Positions 47,511-59,374 of a stretch of DNA of 64,000 nt are shown here, piece after piece (the stretch's first letter is position 1; each line of letters begins with the position of its first letter). The notes under the pieces are model-generated. The model searched no databases, was not told the DNA's origin, and worked only from the letters and a program-made list of their open reading frames with translations. Source of the DNA: Schizochytrium sp. CCTCC M209059 (taxonomy: Eukaryota; Sar; Bigyra; Thraustochytrida; Thraustochytriidae); the NCBI GenBank assembly GCA_000818945.1, contig KN805371.1:62001-126000 (forward strand), written 5' to 3'. The translations under genes and the position numbers were made by a program.

Positions 47511-48446
47511 TCTTGTCAATGTAACAGACTTGATTGGTTTCCTGATCTCGAGACTCGAAGTTCCGGGTTTGCTTGTGGAGTTGTCTGACTGCATGCAGCC
47601 TGCGTGACTGCCTGTCTGCCTGGTTTTCTCCCTGCCTAGCCCTTGTCTGGGTAGCTTGCTTCTGGCTGATGCCGCCCTTTCCTTCCTGTCCCGTGCATGC
47701 TTCCCTCTGGGTACGAGTCCTGAGGACGCGCCAGCAGTTTGGAAGTTTGCAAGATTGTAAGGACAAGTGCTCCCGCTGTGCAACCACAGCCATCGAATCT
47801 CCCGCATCTCCACAGACAGAAGGATGGTGGTTTTCAATCGTTTTTTGAAAATTATCCTAATACTTCGTAGGCCCTGACCGTAATGCATTTAGGTAGTTCT
47901 AGTTCTCATCGACGTACACCACCTTCCGTCACGCCCTCGTGGCTCTTGCGGGCCGGTCTGCCTGCGGGCCTGTCTGGCTGCGGGCCTGTCTCTGCCTGCT
48001 TTCAGCGCCCGCTCTTCGGTCTGCAGCTCCGAGTACACGACGCGAAGTCGTCCTGCAGCGGCCAGGAGCCCACTACCGTAGCTGATGCAGCCTGCAGGCC
48101 ATGCAGTACCAGCCATCCAAGCGGGCCCGCTCCGGGCCTCTAGTCGCCGCCAATCGATCGCCCCATTTCCCGCGATCGTAGGAACTGTAACTCTTGATAC
48201 GTTGGCAAGGCAATGAAGTAGGGGTCTAAGTGCGCGCGCGCCGCTTTGATCAAAAGCTTCTTATTCCTCAGCTCTGCGCTGCACGTCGCTGCCGTTGCAA
48301 GTGCCGGCGGCAGACTTTCACTCTGCGTGACACGGGGCTGTGCTTCACGGCTCGTCGAAGCGGCCGCAGAGCTAGGTCTTGGGTCCTCTGTCCAGACCGG
48401 TTAGCGGCAGTGGAGACGAATGCAGTGCGGTGGAGTTCAGGAAGCA
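47511..48446. other. Upstream region of the VWA gene
   Basis: No gene supported. Pyrimidine-rich blocks at 47600-47710; GC-rich from 47.9 kb. Confidence 0.4.
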
Positions 48447-48601
48447 TCTCGTCTTGTCTCGTCTCGTCTCGTCTCGTCTCGTCTCGTCTCTCGTCTCGTC
48501 TCGTCTCCTCTCGTCTCCTCTCGTCTCTTTCAGTCTCGTCTCTTTCAGTCTCGTCTCGTCTCGTTTCGTTTCGTCTCGTCTCTTCCCGTCTCGTCTCCTC
48601 G
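48447..48601. repeat. (GTCTC)n five-base microsatellite, imperfect
   Basis: About 30 units with variants (CTCTC, TTTC, TTTCA), one of the longest repeats in the window. Confidence 0.95.
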
Positions 48602-51600
48602 TGTCGCCTCCCAGCCGGCCAGCTGCTGCCAGGCTCTGCTGCCCGCGAGGCTTCCTCTCCGCCCTCGCCCGAGCCTCGAGCGAGTCGGCCCGCCCGTGCC
48701 GCTCGCTCGCTCTTCTCGGGACGCGAGGGACGTCCCCGTCCCCGCCGGATGTGTTCGCCCCGCGATCTTGCGCAGCGCAGACGCAGCCGCCGTGAACACA
48801 TAAACGCACACACAGACGCGCGCACGCAGACATATACAAGCACTGCAGGTGCTCGGTCGGTCGGTCGGCCAGTGACAATGGAGACTGGCACGAGTGCGAG
48901 GCCTCGGCGCATCCGGCCTGTCTGCGCCGCGCAGCAAGGCCGCTCCGCCCGGGGAATGAGGACGAACGAACGAACGAACGAACGGCGCGCCGCGGCCAAC
49001 CCTGAGGCGGGCAGCTGCAGCCGCAGCGAGCGAGCGAGCGCATCGCTCGCTCGCTGCCTGGCTGGCTGGACGCCGGCATCTGTAGCTGGCAGCTAGTCCT
49101 GCCGTGCATACGCCCTGCCGCGCGCGCGCGTGCCCCACAGCGCGTGCATTGGTCAGCGGCTGCGGGCGGCTGTGGCTGTCCCACCCCTCAAAATCAGCTC
49201 TCTTCGCTGCCGAGGACGCGGCCAGCGCGCACCGCAGCTCGCAGCAGCAGCCAGGCAGCTGCGGCTGCCGCGGCGCTGAGGCTCCTCCTGGCGCTGAGGA
49301 TCTTCCTGGCGCCGGGACTGCGTGGGCAGCAGGCCGGACGGCAGGCCGAGCTTCTGGTCCGCGGGCCGTACGGCGGGGAGCTGAAGGCGGGCCGGAGGTG
49401 GCGGCGAGGAGGCCGAGCGAGGTCTCGGCCGCGTGCCGGACAGGTCCATTCCGTCTTTGGGACAAGGCGCGCGCCTACCGCTACTCCTTGCATATTTGCT
49501 TCCAGATCGGCGCACGTGTGGCTGCGCTAGCGTGCGTCACGGGCCTTCCATTTCACGTACTGACTCCCGTTTTCTATTTCTTTTGCAGGTTCCCTCGTTG
49601 TTGCGCGTGCGCGGAAGTTGGTTTCATGGATCCCGGATTCTTTCTTCCCGGTCAAGGTTCGACGCTCGTCCGTGGCCTCCTGGAATGCGTCCAGACGAGG
49701 GCATCCACTACCGCTGCCGGCTGCAGCCCCCCCCCCCCCCCCCCCNNNNNNNNNNNNNNNNNNNNNNCCAGCCCCCCCCCCCCGGCCCACCACTCGGTCA
49801 ACCGGCCGATCAGTGCCTCGCTCATTCGATCCATCAATCGATCGATCAATTGTGGCGGCGACAACGACAGACGAGTCGCGGCAGCTGGCGCTGGGAATCC
49901 CTCGCCACGGAGTGGCCTCTACGGTCGATCATCCTTGGTTCCAGCCGTCAGGCTAGTGAAGGAAGACCAAGAGGTGCAGAGAGAGACAGGCAGAGAGACA
50001 TCCAGAGAGACGGACGGAGGCCGTCTTCGGGATTGCTACAGCTACTCTTGACGGTGATGGCACCTTCTGAACGCCGCCCGTCTTCTGCCGTGGCCCTCTG
50101 CTCTGACATTTGAGGGCCTGCTTCCCATGGAGCGCGCGAACGCGTCTCTGCCCCTCATTTCCCAAAGGGGAGATCGCCCACAGCTTTTCCCATCGACTGA
50201 CTCCTGCGGAGGGGTCGGTCCTGCCGACTTTAAAACCAATTTCCGCAAGCACAGCGGAAAGAGCATGTAGTACTATGGTAAACCTTAGGCCGCCGCTGAC
50301 GCTTTCCACAACGCCCAGGACGGCATTCCCTTTTTTGCTTTTTTTTTTTTTACCGATTGGGCTGTTCGCTCATTTCATTCAAGTCGCGTTCGCAGGGCTT
50401 TTGTCCGGCCAGACTGATCACGTCGGCGCGTGCCTGCTGCTCCCGGCCGTCATCGTCCCGGGAGCCTCTGAGCCAGGGTTGTCGAGCCCGCTAGGCCTAT
50501 CCACACTCGTACGGCATTATCATCATCAGCAGCAGCAGCAGCGCGGCCGGATACTGCGTCGCTTCTCGCTGCGTCCGCCAGCCACCATGGCCAGCTCGCC
50601 CGTTCGGCCCGGGCGACGTGTCCGCCAGGCAGGCCTTTCGCAGCAGCGAGCCACCCGACGTGCGCACGGCCTGACAGAAGCGAGGTAGACGGCACGGGCT
50701 CACAGACAGCGCCGGAGTCACGGGACGTGCACGTACGCAAACGCGCGCTCTCGCTTCTCCTGCAGCTGACCGGCCAGCCAGCATCGCGGTGCCGCTGCTG
50801 CTGCTGCTGATGATGATGATGATGACGATTACCATCTTGCAGACGCAATCGATCGATCGATCTATCGCGGTGGCAGCTACGGCGAGCTGCCGAGCCGGCC
50901 GCGAAGATGGCGCGCCCCGCAAGTGTGTCGGCATCGCCACTCGGTTGTCGGCCGCCATTTTCCCCACAGCTGCCCGGAGGCCAGCCACCCACAAATTCCC
51001 GCACCGAGGAGACGCGCGCGCGCATGATACTCAATTTTCCTGTATACGTGCGTCTCCCGCACCTCACCGCAGCCCCGCAGCGAAGTCGCTTCGACGAACC
51101 CGCTGTATAAGCCAAGCGAGAAGCGCGAGGCGACGACCTCCGCCGCCGTCTCGCGCTTCGGCCGCATCGCCGCCGCCAGCTCCTCCTCCTCCTCCTCCTC
51201 CTCCGTCACGCCGCTGGGCACGCGGCTGAGGCCGAGCTCCAGCGCGAGCCCGACGGCACGCGACCGGCGACCCCGCCCCAAAGGGTCGCCATCGAGTGAG
51301 TAGCTCGGGACCTCGTCGGGGTCCCGCTGTCCCAAGGGCCGAAGCCGTCATTGCCCTCTTGAGACCGGGTGCGCCGAGCCGAGCCGAGCCGAGCCGAGCG
51401 GCAGCTGCAGCAGCTGCTGCTGCCAGCATGCGAGCTGCTCCAGGCCTGGCGAGAAGGCTCCTGGCGCCATGACTAGGCCTGGCGAGGCGAGAGCGCCGCG
51501 GCGCCAAAAGATGGCCGGCCACAGGAACTCTTTTGCCAGATGGCCAAAGGAACTCTCTTGCCCGAGTCGGCTTCTGTGGAGACAGCCCCCGTCCGTGCCG

Positions 51601-54495
51601 CGCGAGCCTCGTCTCGAAGACAATCGCCCCGGCAGGAGCGCCCGCCGCGGCCGGCCGGCTTCGCTCGTCGCGCAGCAGGCAAGGCCGACACCTCCCGCCA
51701 CGTCGCTCGAAGCCGCGGACGGCAGGAGAGCGGAGACGCGAGTCCATGGGATGGGTCGTTGCCGGTGATTGCCGTTGTACTTTCTTTCACGTAAAAAGAG
51801 AAGGCCTTGCCGCCTCTTCAAAAAGGAGCGCCGCCGCCAAGTTTGGGGCGGGCAGGGCGTGCAGCTGTTGCAGCGGCCGCTGCAGCTGCAACTGCAGCTG
51901 GCTCACTGTGCAGCGGCTGCAGCGCGGCGGCGATCTTCCATGCGCAATGGAAGCTCCATGCGCCCCATGCCAGTGGCCGCCGTAGAAAGGCTCCATTGAC
52001 TTGGAGGCGCGCGCCGGCCAGCGTTTCCCGTGGCCGGTCAGAGGGCCTTCGCACTGGGGCAGAGCCAGTCGCGAGTTGGGCCTCCTTACAACAAGGTAGA
52101 CTGGTGCGTATGGAGCTGAGTCTATGCCAGCTACATCCAGGCTTCAGCCTGGTCACGAAAAGGGAGACAGTTTGATCGAATGGCTGTGGAATGGACTGGC
52201 GGAAGGAAAATGAAAACCTGTTCTCGCTTCTCGCAACGATGCCGCGTCGCATCACGCGGTGGCCTTCGCGCTGCCGCGCTCGTCTCGCGAGCCAGGACGA
52301 TCGGCGACGACCCGCTGGCAATGCGACGATACAGAGACAATGTAGAGACAGACCAACAAAGTATATTTTTGCATCAAGTATACATGCGGAAGGGTAAAAC
52401 GTCGACGACGCAATTGGCAGCTTGCGACAACCTTGCGGATATTCTGCGGCTCGTTGTCGCCAAGACTAATCTTGCAAACATTGATGATTGACTACGCTAA
52501 CAACGCGGTTGTTCTTTTTGGGCCCAGCAATTTGGTTAGCAGAGGCAAAAAAATTGGTAAGAGGAAGAGCGTGACGCCCCAGCATGGCTCGTTGACGCGG
52601 AAGTGGTAAATCGTGACATCTCCGAGCTTACCTGGATCGTTCATCTACCGTCGCAGCCGCTGCCAAGAGAGGACGGAAGCACGTTCGAACGTCTCTATGC
52701 GCAATGGCACGGGCCAGCGAGAATGAGTAAAGGTATAAAATTTATCGGTGTGCCACTGTGCGTGATGGCCTCGATGTCCCCTCGCACAGCATGCAACGCT
52801 CAAACGAATGGCTGGAGTCCGAATGTGAGGCAGCGAGAGCGCTTTTGCACAGATACAAGATTAACATTAAATTTTTACGACTAGCTCGTCCGAGATGTTC
52901 AGGCCTCACCGGCCTCCGATGTCTCCATCAAGCGCTTGCCCGAGATCTGCAGGCCGCGCCCACGCTTTCTTCGTCAAACGTTGCTGTTGTCTGCAGGTCG
53001 GTACACGATTTCTTCAAACGAGCGCTGGGCCGCGTCTGCAGGCCGGGCGCAAGATTTCTTCAATCGATGCTCGCTCTTCGAACCAGGATCAATCAATTTG
53101 ATCCGAGAATCGTCAACGAATGGGAAGCGCAAAAGACGCTTTGATCAAAGAAAGGAAGAACATGTGAAGAAGAAGAAAAAGTAGAGCTGACTCCGCAAGT
53201 CATCGTCAAAGTTGCGAAGTGGACGCTTTGCATCAAAGCACAGGAGGAAATATCTGCTCAACCGTAATCTCTTCAAAGCGCACAACGCGGTAACAAGCTC
53301 GAAAAGAACGCGAGCTGATGTACATAGAGAGCGTCAGTTTGCTTGTATTGATTACGCGCAAAAGAATTGATAGAAAGAATGGAAAATGCATTTGTTGCCG
53401 TTTTTCATTGGCGCATATAAACGCAAAGTTTCGTGAAGGAGCCTTTGTGTGCGGCTATTCCTTACCAAGGTCGCGAAAGTACACATGCTGCGCTTCGGTG
53501 GAATAGGGTGCGTATTTACGAAGTGCCAGAACGCCTTATCGTCCAAGGCCCTCGATTTCTCGATCCATACGAGTTGAGATTGCGAACCGCAAATGGATTG
53601 CCTGTACTGTTTGACCACAAAAATGGATTGGATGGGCTTAGTTTTCTAGCACCGGGAGTGGAGCTACTTTAAACCATCGATGCGTAAGTATGTCGACCAA
53701 GTTAGCCTAGACGCGAGCGATTGACTCCGCGCAGGATCATCACCAAAGTATGCGTTGGGATCCCGGTCCACGACAAAAGTTTCCGTTGGACGACCAGATG
53801 TTGGAATCGACGATAGGCCTCGCCAAGAATACTCGTAGCATGCCACTAGATGCATCTTATGAAGATGGACTAGGTTTCCGACCTGGTTACCACAGAAGCC
53901 AAGCAGTCGGGACTCGACAACAAGAGGTGATCGTAAATGGGATTGTGGGTATTGTATGTTTTTGGTGTGACCACTTGGCAAACGCTGGGCAGCCGAAGAC
54001 ACGCAAGATGTGCGATCCACATCATTGCAGAACTCTTCTTCAGTGACAAAATGCATTGGCGATTCCCGAGCAGAATATTTTCGAGCTACTGGCTTTCTAA
54101 TGAAAAAATTTTGGCTATTGTAATGCGAAATTATTACGGTCGACAGCAAGACAAACTCGCGCTCTCACTCTCTCCCCTCTTCCCGTTCACCACAACACTT
54201 TCAAAACGAATAACCTCAATTGCACCTTCACCACCTCTGGCACTTCCGCAACGCGCGACTCTGCGCAACCCCAATTTCTCTTCATCTCCTCCGTTTCCCC
54301 ATCTTCCTCTCCTTCCTTGGCCGCTAACTCCCCGTGCACCCCCCTTCCCCTCCTTTTGCCCGGGGTAAAAGCAGGTGCCGGGGTTCCCGGCGGGGGCAGC
54401 GGCGCGCGTCTCCGCCCTCCGCAGCCGCCTGCCTTTCTTCGCTCTGCTGGCCGACGTCATCACGCCTTCTCGTTTCGCTCCTCCCTTTCCTCCTT
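48602..54495. other. Long stretch with no supported gene
   Basis: GC-rich low complexity to about 52.1 kb: GCCGA five-base run at 51370-51399, GAT/CAG triplet runs near 50520 and 50800, CTC triplets near 51183. From 52.3 to 54.3 kb the composition is clearly less GC-rich, with many short open frames on both strands. Three imperfect copies of a 43-45-bp unit begin near 52946, 52989 and 53034. I recognise no protein; decayed coding or mobile DNA is possible. Confidence 0.45.
49746..49767. other. Assembly gap, 22 N, in a poly-C tract
   Basis: The gap sits between an 18-C run (49728-49745) and another C run (about 49772-49783), so it is very probably an unresolved homopolymer. Confidence 1.
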
Positions 54496-54676
54496 TCATT
54501 CCTTCATTCCTTCATTCCTTCATTCGTTCATTCGTTTGTTCATTCATTCATTCCTTCATTCATTCATTCATTCATTCATTCATTCATTCATTCCTTCCTT
54601 CATTCCTTCCTTCATTCATTCCTTCATTCATTTCTTTCCATTCCTTCACTCATTCATTCATTCCTTCATTCATTCT
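54496..54676. repeat. (ATTC)n microsatellite
   Basis: About 180 bp of CATT/CCTT four-base units with scattered substitutions. Confidence 0.95.
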
Positions 54677-56394
54677 ATCTTTTTTTCTTTCTCCCTCTGT
54701 GTTTCCTTCATCACGTCAAACCGCCGATCAATCCTCGTTCCCGAAAGCCGCGCTCGCAGCGGCCGCAGCCGCGACGAGGTGAGGCGTGGGCCTCGCCTCG
54801 CTGGCTCGCGCTGCGCCTCGGCCGCGGAAGGGCGCCGGGACGTGGGGAGGGAGGTGCCCGGCAGCGCAGCCTCGCAGGCGCGTGGGGTGGCGCGGCGCCG
54901 CAGTTCGCTTTTGCTGCGAGGACGTGCCACGTCCTCGCACCTTGCGCGTACGCCGGCGGCGGGGCGCAGCTGAGCTGGCCGGGCGCCACCCCACGCAAGC
55001 AAGCCTCGACGCCTGGGAGCGCCCGGCCGGGAGGGATCGGGGAGGCAGCAGCAGCGGCGGCGGCGGCGGCAGCAGGGGCAGCAAGCAGGCCGGATTTGAA
55101 TCGAGGACTCCCCGGCACAGCTTGGGCTCCGAAGACTCAGTGCCTGAGGCGGCGGCGGGCGAGGCGCAGCTCTGCAGGAAGGGGTCAGTGCGCGGGGCGA
55201 CGCTGCGCCACGCCACGCCTGTCGTCCGCAAGTCGCTGTCCGCAGAGCTCAGGCAGGCAAGCGAGTAAGCAAGAAAAGCAACTTCGTTTTCAAATTTTCG
55301 AAGTTTCCACTCCGTACTCGCGCGCGCGCTCGCAAGCAAGCGAGCAAAGAAAAGTCACGTTCCTCGCGCCCCCCCCCGGCGACCAGCACAGGCCGGCCAG
55401 GCGTGTGCCTACGCGCCGGCCGCGGAGTGTACTCCTCGCTGTGCTGCACGCCCTGCCTCCGCGGTGCTGCTCTGTTTCTCCCTTCCATCCCCTTCCTTCC
55501 CGCCACCCGAAACGCATTTCACAGCCTCCCTGCGAGGCCCTCGCCCTCCCTCCCTCCGCTCCTCCCTCCCTCCCTCCCTCCCTCCCGCGCCAGCGCGTCC
55601 TCGCCCCCCCCCCCCAGCGCGTCCTCGCCGCCGCCGCGCGCCGCGTCTTCGCCGCCCTGCGCCGCGCAGCTAGCTAGCTAGCTAGCTTGCGAGGCAGCCG
55701 CTCCCTCCTGCTTCCGCCTGCACGGGCACCGCCGCCGGAACGCGGCCGCCGCCTTCCTCGAGGCCGCCGCCGGAGAAGGACGTCGAGGACGGCGCCGAGA
55801 GCGCGGCGCTGGACGTCGCCGCCCCCGTCGGCGCGGCGCGGCGCGGCAGGTTCGCCTCCGCTTGCTTCGCGCCTCTCCCGCTGCTCGCGCGCGACTCGCT
55901 TCTCGTCGGCATCCGCAGCGCAGCGCTCGCTGGACTTGTCTCGCCTCTCTCTGTGTGCCTGCGTCTGTCTGTCTGTCTGTCTGTGTGTCTGTCCCGGCGA
56001 GGTCGCGCTCGAGGACGGCGTCCGGGAGCAGTACGCTTTCGCCTCGTCCGGTCCGCGCAGCCGACCGCGACGCGACGCGAGGCGAGGGGGGGAAGTCTGC
56101 GCGTCTGCCTGCGCGTCTGTGCGCCTGCTGACGCGCGAGCGCGACGAGGGACGCCGCCCACGGGCGCGCCGCGGCTGCTGCGCCGTGGGGACGGGAGCGA
56201 GAGACGAGAGGAGGCGCAGTCCACTCTTTGGGGATTCAACAAAGCCAGCCTTGCACGCACTCACTGTCAGTCGCTCACGCTCACTCACGTGCCCAGGAGA
56301 GCCGCCGAGCCGAGCCGAGCCGAGCCGAGCCAAGACGAGCCGAGCCGAGCCGGGCGGAGAAGAGCAGAGCGGAGCGGGCGCCCTGAGCGCGGCG
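54677..56394. other. GC-rich upstream region of the kinase
   Basis: Contains CCCTC, poly-C (55606-55615), TAGC (55671-55686) and GTCT runs. The kinase frame is open back to 55687 without a convincing protein, so I treat it as leader and promoter. Confidence 0.5.
56307..56352. repeat. (GAGCC)n five-base microsatellite
   Basis: About nine units with one AAGAC variant, ending 43 bp before the kinase ATG. Confidence 0.95.
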
Positions 56395-56870
56395 ATGCTA
56401 GCGGACGCGGAGGAACACCTCGGGCACACCACCACCACCCTAGGCATCCATGGCTTCATGCCGCGCAACAACCCCATTCTGGGCACCTTCTCACACGCGC
56501 CGAGCGCGTCCATCGGACGCTCACGCTTCTTCAAGGAGGATGTCACCAGCAAGGCCGACCACGACCTCATGAAGACGTGGCGCCACAATCCCTACACAGG
56601 CCAGTTCCACGTTGGTCCTAATGTATACTCCAAACTACATGGGCTTCACCGCTTCGCGCGCCTTCGCAAGTCCATGAGCACGAGCCTCGCGGACCGTCTC
56701 GGCTCCTCAGCACAAACAGAAAGCGCAAGCACTACCACCGCAAGCACCTCCAGTAGCACCGCTAGCCCTGGCAGCACAAAGAGCAACAAGCACAAACGTT
56801 TCCATCAGCACGATAGCGAGAACAACCAGACCGAGGGCGAGAATGACCACGACCGTGATCATGACAATAA

Positions 56871-56901
<31 letters not shown>

Positions 56902-58929
56902 CACCCCGCGGGCAGACTTCGCGGACATCTGCGCAGACAGACGTCAGTGTCAGAGCCTGATCTTGAGGGCGTCGCTGCCGTCGCCGCGCACGAGCCGTCG
57001 TACCAAAAAGACTTCCGGGACTTCCTTAGACACTTTCATCTCGAAGCTCCTGGCTATCAAAGCGACGGCACCGTCTCAGTTCCAGACTACAACGACTGGG
57101 ACGGTCACATGAGCGACACCGACCTCCCGTACCACACGTTGCTCCCAGCCGAGCTTACCACGGTTGAAGACTTTGGCGTTGCACCCCGAAATCCCGTCAT
57201 GTACGATGACGACGAGGACGAGAACTTCAACGGTGCTTCTGCTGCTGCCGCCGCCGCTGCTGCCGGTGAAGACGCCGGCGGCGACGATGACGAGTCAGTC
57301 CGCGTTGGAGACGTCGATGATGCGGCGGACGCTGATGACGAAGACGAAGACGATGACACCGAGTTCTCCGGCCGCGAGGTGTCCTCCTTTGGCCTCGGTT
57401 CGGCCTCAAATTCACTGTCGCATGCCTCCAATCTCAATCTCGCGTCCGGGAACCACCTCTTGGCGTCCAAATCCACGCCACCGCCACTACAGCAAGACCC
57501 GCCATCACCATTTCTCCCCACGCTGTCCTTTTCCGCCGCGCCTTCAAATATGCTCTTGGAGGAGCTCTCTCTCCCCGGAAGTGCAGCCTCTATCCCACGC
57601 GATGCCCTCGAGGCCGAAGCAAACGAGGCAAATATTGAAAGTAGAAGAAGCTTGCTCACCTCGTCGGCCTCGGTCATGCATTTGTCCGCGCCGAGGCCCA
57701 TCCCGCTACGCAGGCGTTGCCGTTCGTCGGAGACGGCACAGACGCTGATCGGTTCGTCCTCGCCCACATTCTCTACGCTCAACACCGCTCCTTATTTGGG
57801 TTCGCGCGGATCAAGCCACCATCGAGACGCGTCCTTTGGCAGCAACAATGGTGTACGCGCGCGCGCCTCCACTTCAATCGTTAGCGCGAGCACCGCCACG
57901 TCTGCGACCAACAGTCAGGGAAGCTCCGACGAGGACCTCCTCGCTGAGGAGACGCAAGCGACAAACCCTTGGATTATCAACCGTACCCAGGAAATTAAAG
58001 CCAAGTACAAACTGTACATGGACGAAACGCTTGGCAAGGGTGCCTATTCGGTCTGCAAGATTTGCGAGAACCGAGTCTCGCATCGCCAATTCGCCGTTAA
58101 AATTGTGCGCAAGCGTCTTCTCGTTTCCGCTTCGGAAAAACAAATGGTCAAACGCGAAGTGGAGCTTCATCAGGTGTTGCGCCATCGCAACATTGTTCGT
58201 TTGTACGAGATTTTCGAGGACCCCGCTCGCCTTTTTCTCATTTTGGAGAAGGTTGATGGCGGGACTCTCGATCAGCTTCTTTTGCGTAACGGTGGCAAGC
58301 TTCCGGAATCGGTCTGCTGCAATTTCGTGGGCCAGCTGCTCGATGCTGTACAGTATTTGCACAATTACGGCGTGTTGCAGGGCGATCTCAAACCTGCCAA
58401 CCTTCTTCTCTCCAAGCAGCCGGGGCCTCACTCCGACGACCCTCACTTTGCCAACTACACGGTCAAAGTCTGCGACTTTGGCCTTTCGCGCAAGGTTCCC
58501 GACGTAAAGTATTACAAGGTCACCGGCGACGTCCACAAAGTACCCTACACGGACATTGTCGGGACCATGGGCTATGTCGCGCCCGAAATATTGCGGCACG
58601 AGGCATATACCGTTGCCGTCGATGTTTGGGCCGTGGGCATTATTCTCTACGAGATGCTCAGCGGCATCCGTCCCTTTGTGCCCTACAAGGACTGTCTCAC
58701 GCAGGATCTGACTTTTCCTGCCCCAGTCTTTGGCCACATTTCCACCGAAGCTATGAGTCTCGTTGTGGCTCTTCTTCAACGCACCGTTGCGGAGCGTCCC
58801 ACCGCAGCCGAGGCCCTTCGTCACCTTTGGTTTCGGTCTCGCTCTAGGGATGCTCTTTTATTCCAGTCCGCATCTGCCGCTTCTCTACTCTCTTCGACGT
58901 CGTCTATTTCTACGGCAGCGTCCTCGTAA
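56395..58929 (+). CDS. Serine/threonine protein kinase, CAMK-like, atypical QGD loop
   Basis: An 844-residue kinase. Residues 1-530 are mostly low complexity with Ser/Ala runs, an Asp run coded by GAT repeats (56868-56898) and a second acidic block. The catalytic domain (about 536-820) has GKGAYSVCK, the ATP-binding Lys569 in FAVKIVRK, EVELHQVLRHRNIVRLYE, DFG Asp694 in VCDFGLSRK, and GTMGYVAPEIL. The subdomain layout is CAMK-like (compare CAMKK/LKB1 targets). The catalytic loop reads LQGDLKPANLLL: Asp664 and Lys666 are kept but His-Arg of HRD is replaced by Gln-Gly, making it a non-RD kinase. It is probably active, with activation-loop control unlike RD kinases. The start at 56395 was chosen because the frame further up is Arg-rich low complexity without an obvious start. 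Confidence 0.88.
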
Positions 58930-59374
58930 GCAAAGGGAGACTTTGGGAGAGAATGCGTGTTATTTTACAGCCTTGTGGATTCGGGCCAATACTTGTATAC
59001 ATGAATTACTAACAAGCTTTCCATGTGTTGCTCTTTATTGATTCTCGTTTTTTGGGAGCTCAGCCCATAACAAGCCTAGGTTTCATCATCGTATAGGCAA
59101 GCCCCTGCCGGTACAATGTCCGAGTCCGGGTCACTGGTGCTCATGCTTTAGCCTGAGAAAAAAGAAAAAAAAAGAAAAAAAAAAGGCCCAACGGTAAAAT
59201 TGCAGTCACGGTGCCATGTGCTCTTTACACTCGTCAATCGCACGGCAACAAGTTCGTCGCACCAAAGCGCCCAGCGGCCAGACTCTCTCGGTGCGCGACA
59301 CCCCGGCGCGCGACGCCTCAGCGCTTCGACGTGAGCTTGCAAAGGCAGGTCCGACACCCGAGCAAGCTTGCAGC
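58930..59374. other. Intergenic, 445 bp, kinase to IFT57
   Basis: Contains an A-rich run (59159-59183). The IFT57 frame has an earlier ATG at 59216, so part of this may be coding. Confidence 0.5.

Noticed and set aside
48230..49096. Plus-strand frame of 288 codons
   Set aside because: Dominated by the GTCTC repeat and Arg/Ser-rich low complexity; no motif.
55085..55110. Possible tRNA T-arm (GATTCAAATCC on the minus strand)
   Set aside because: The stem around the loop does not pair and no matching acceptor or D-arm is visible.
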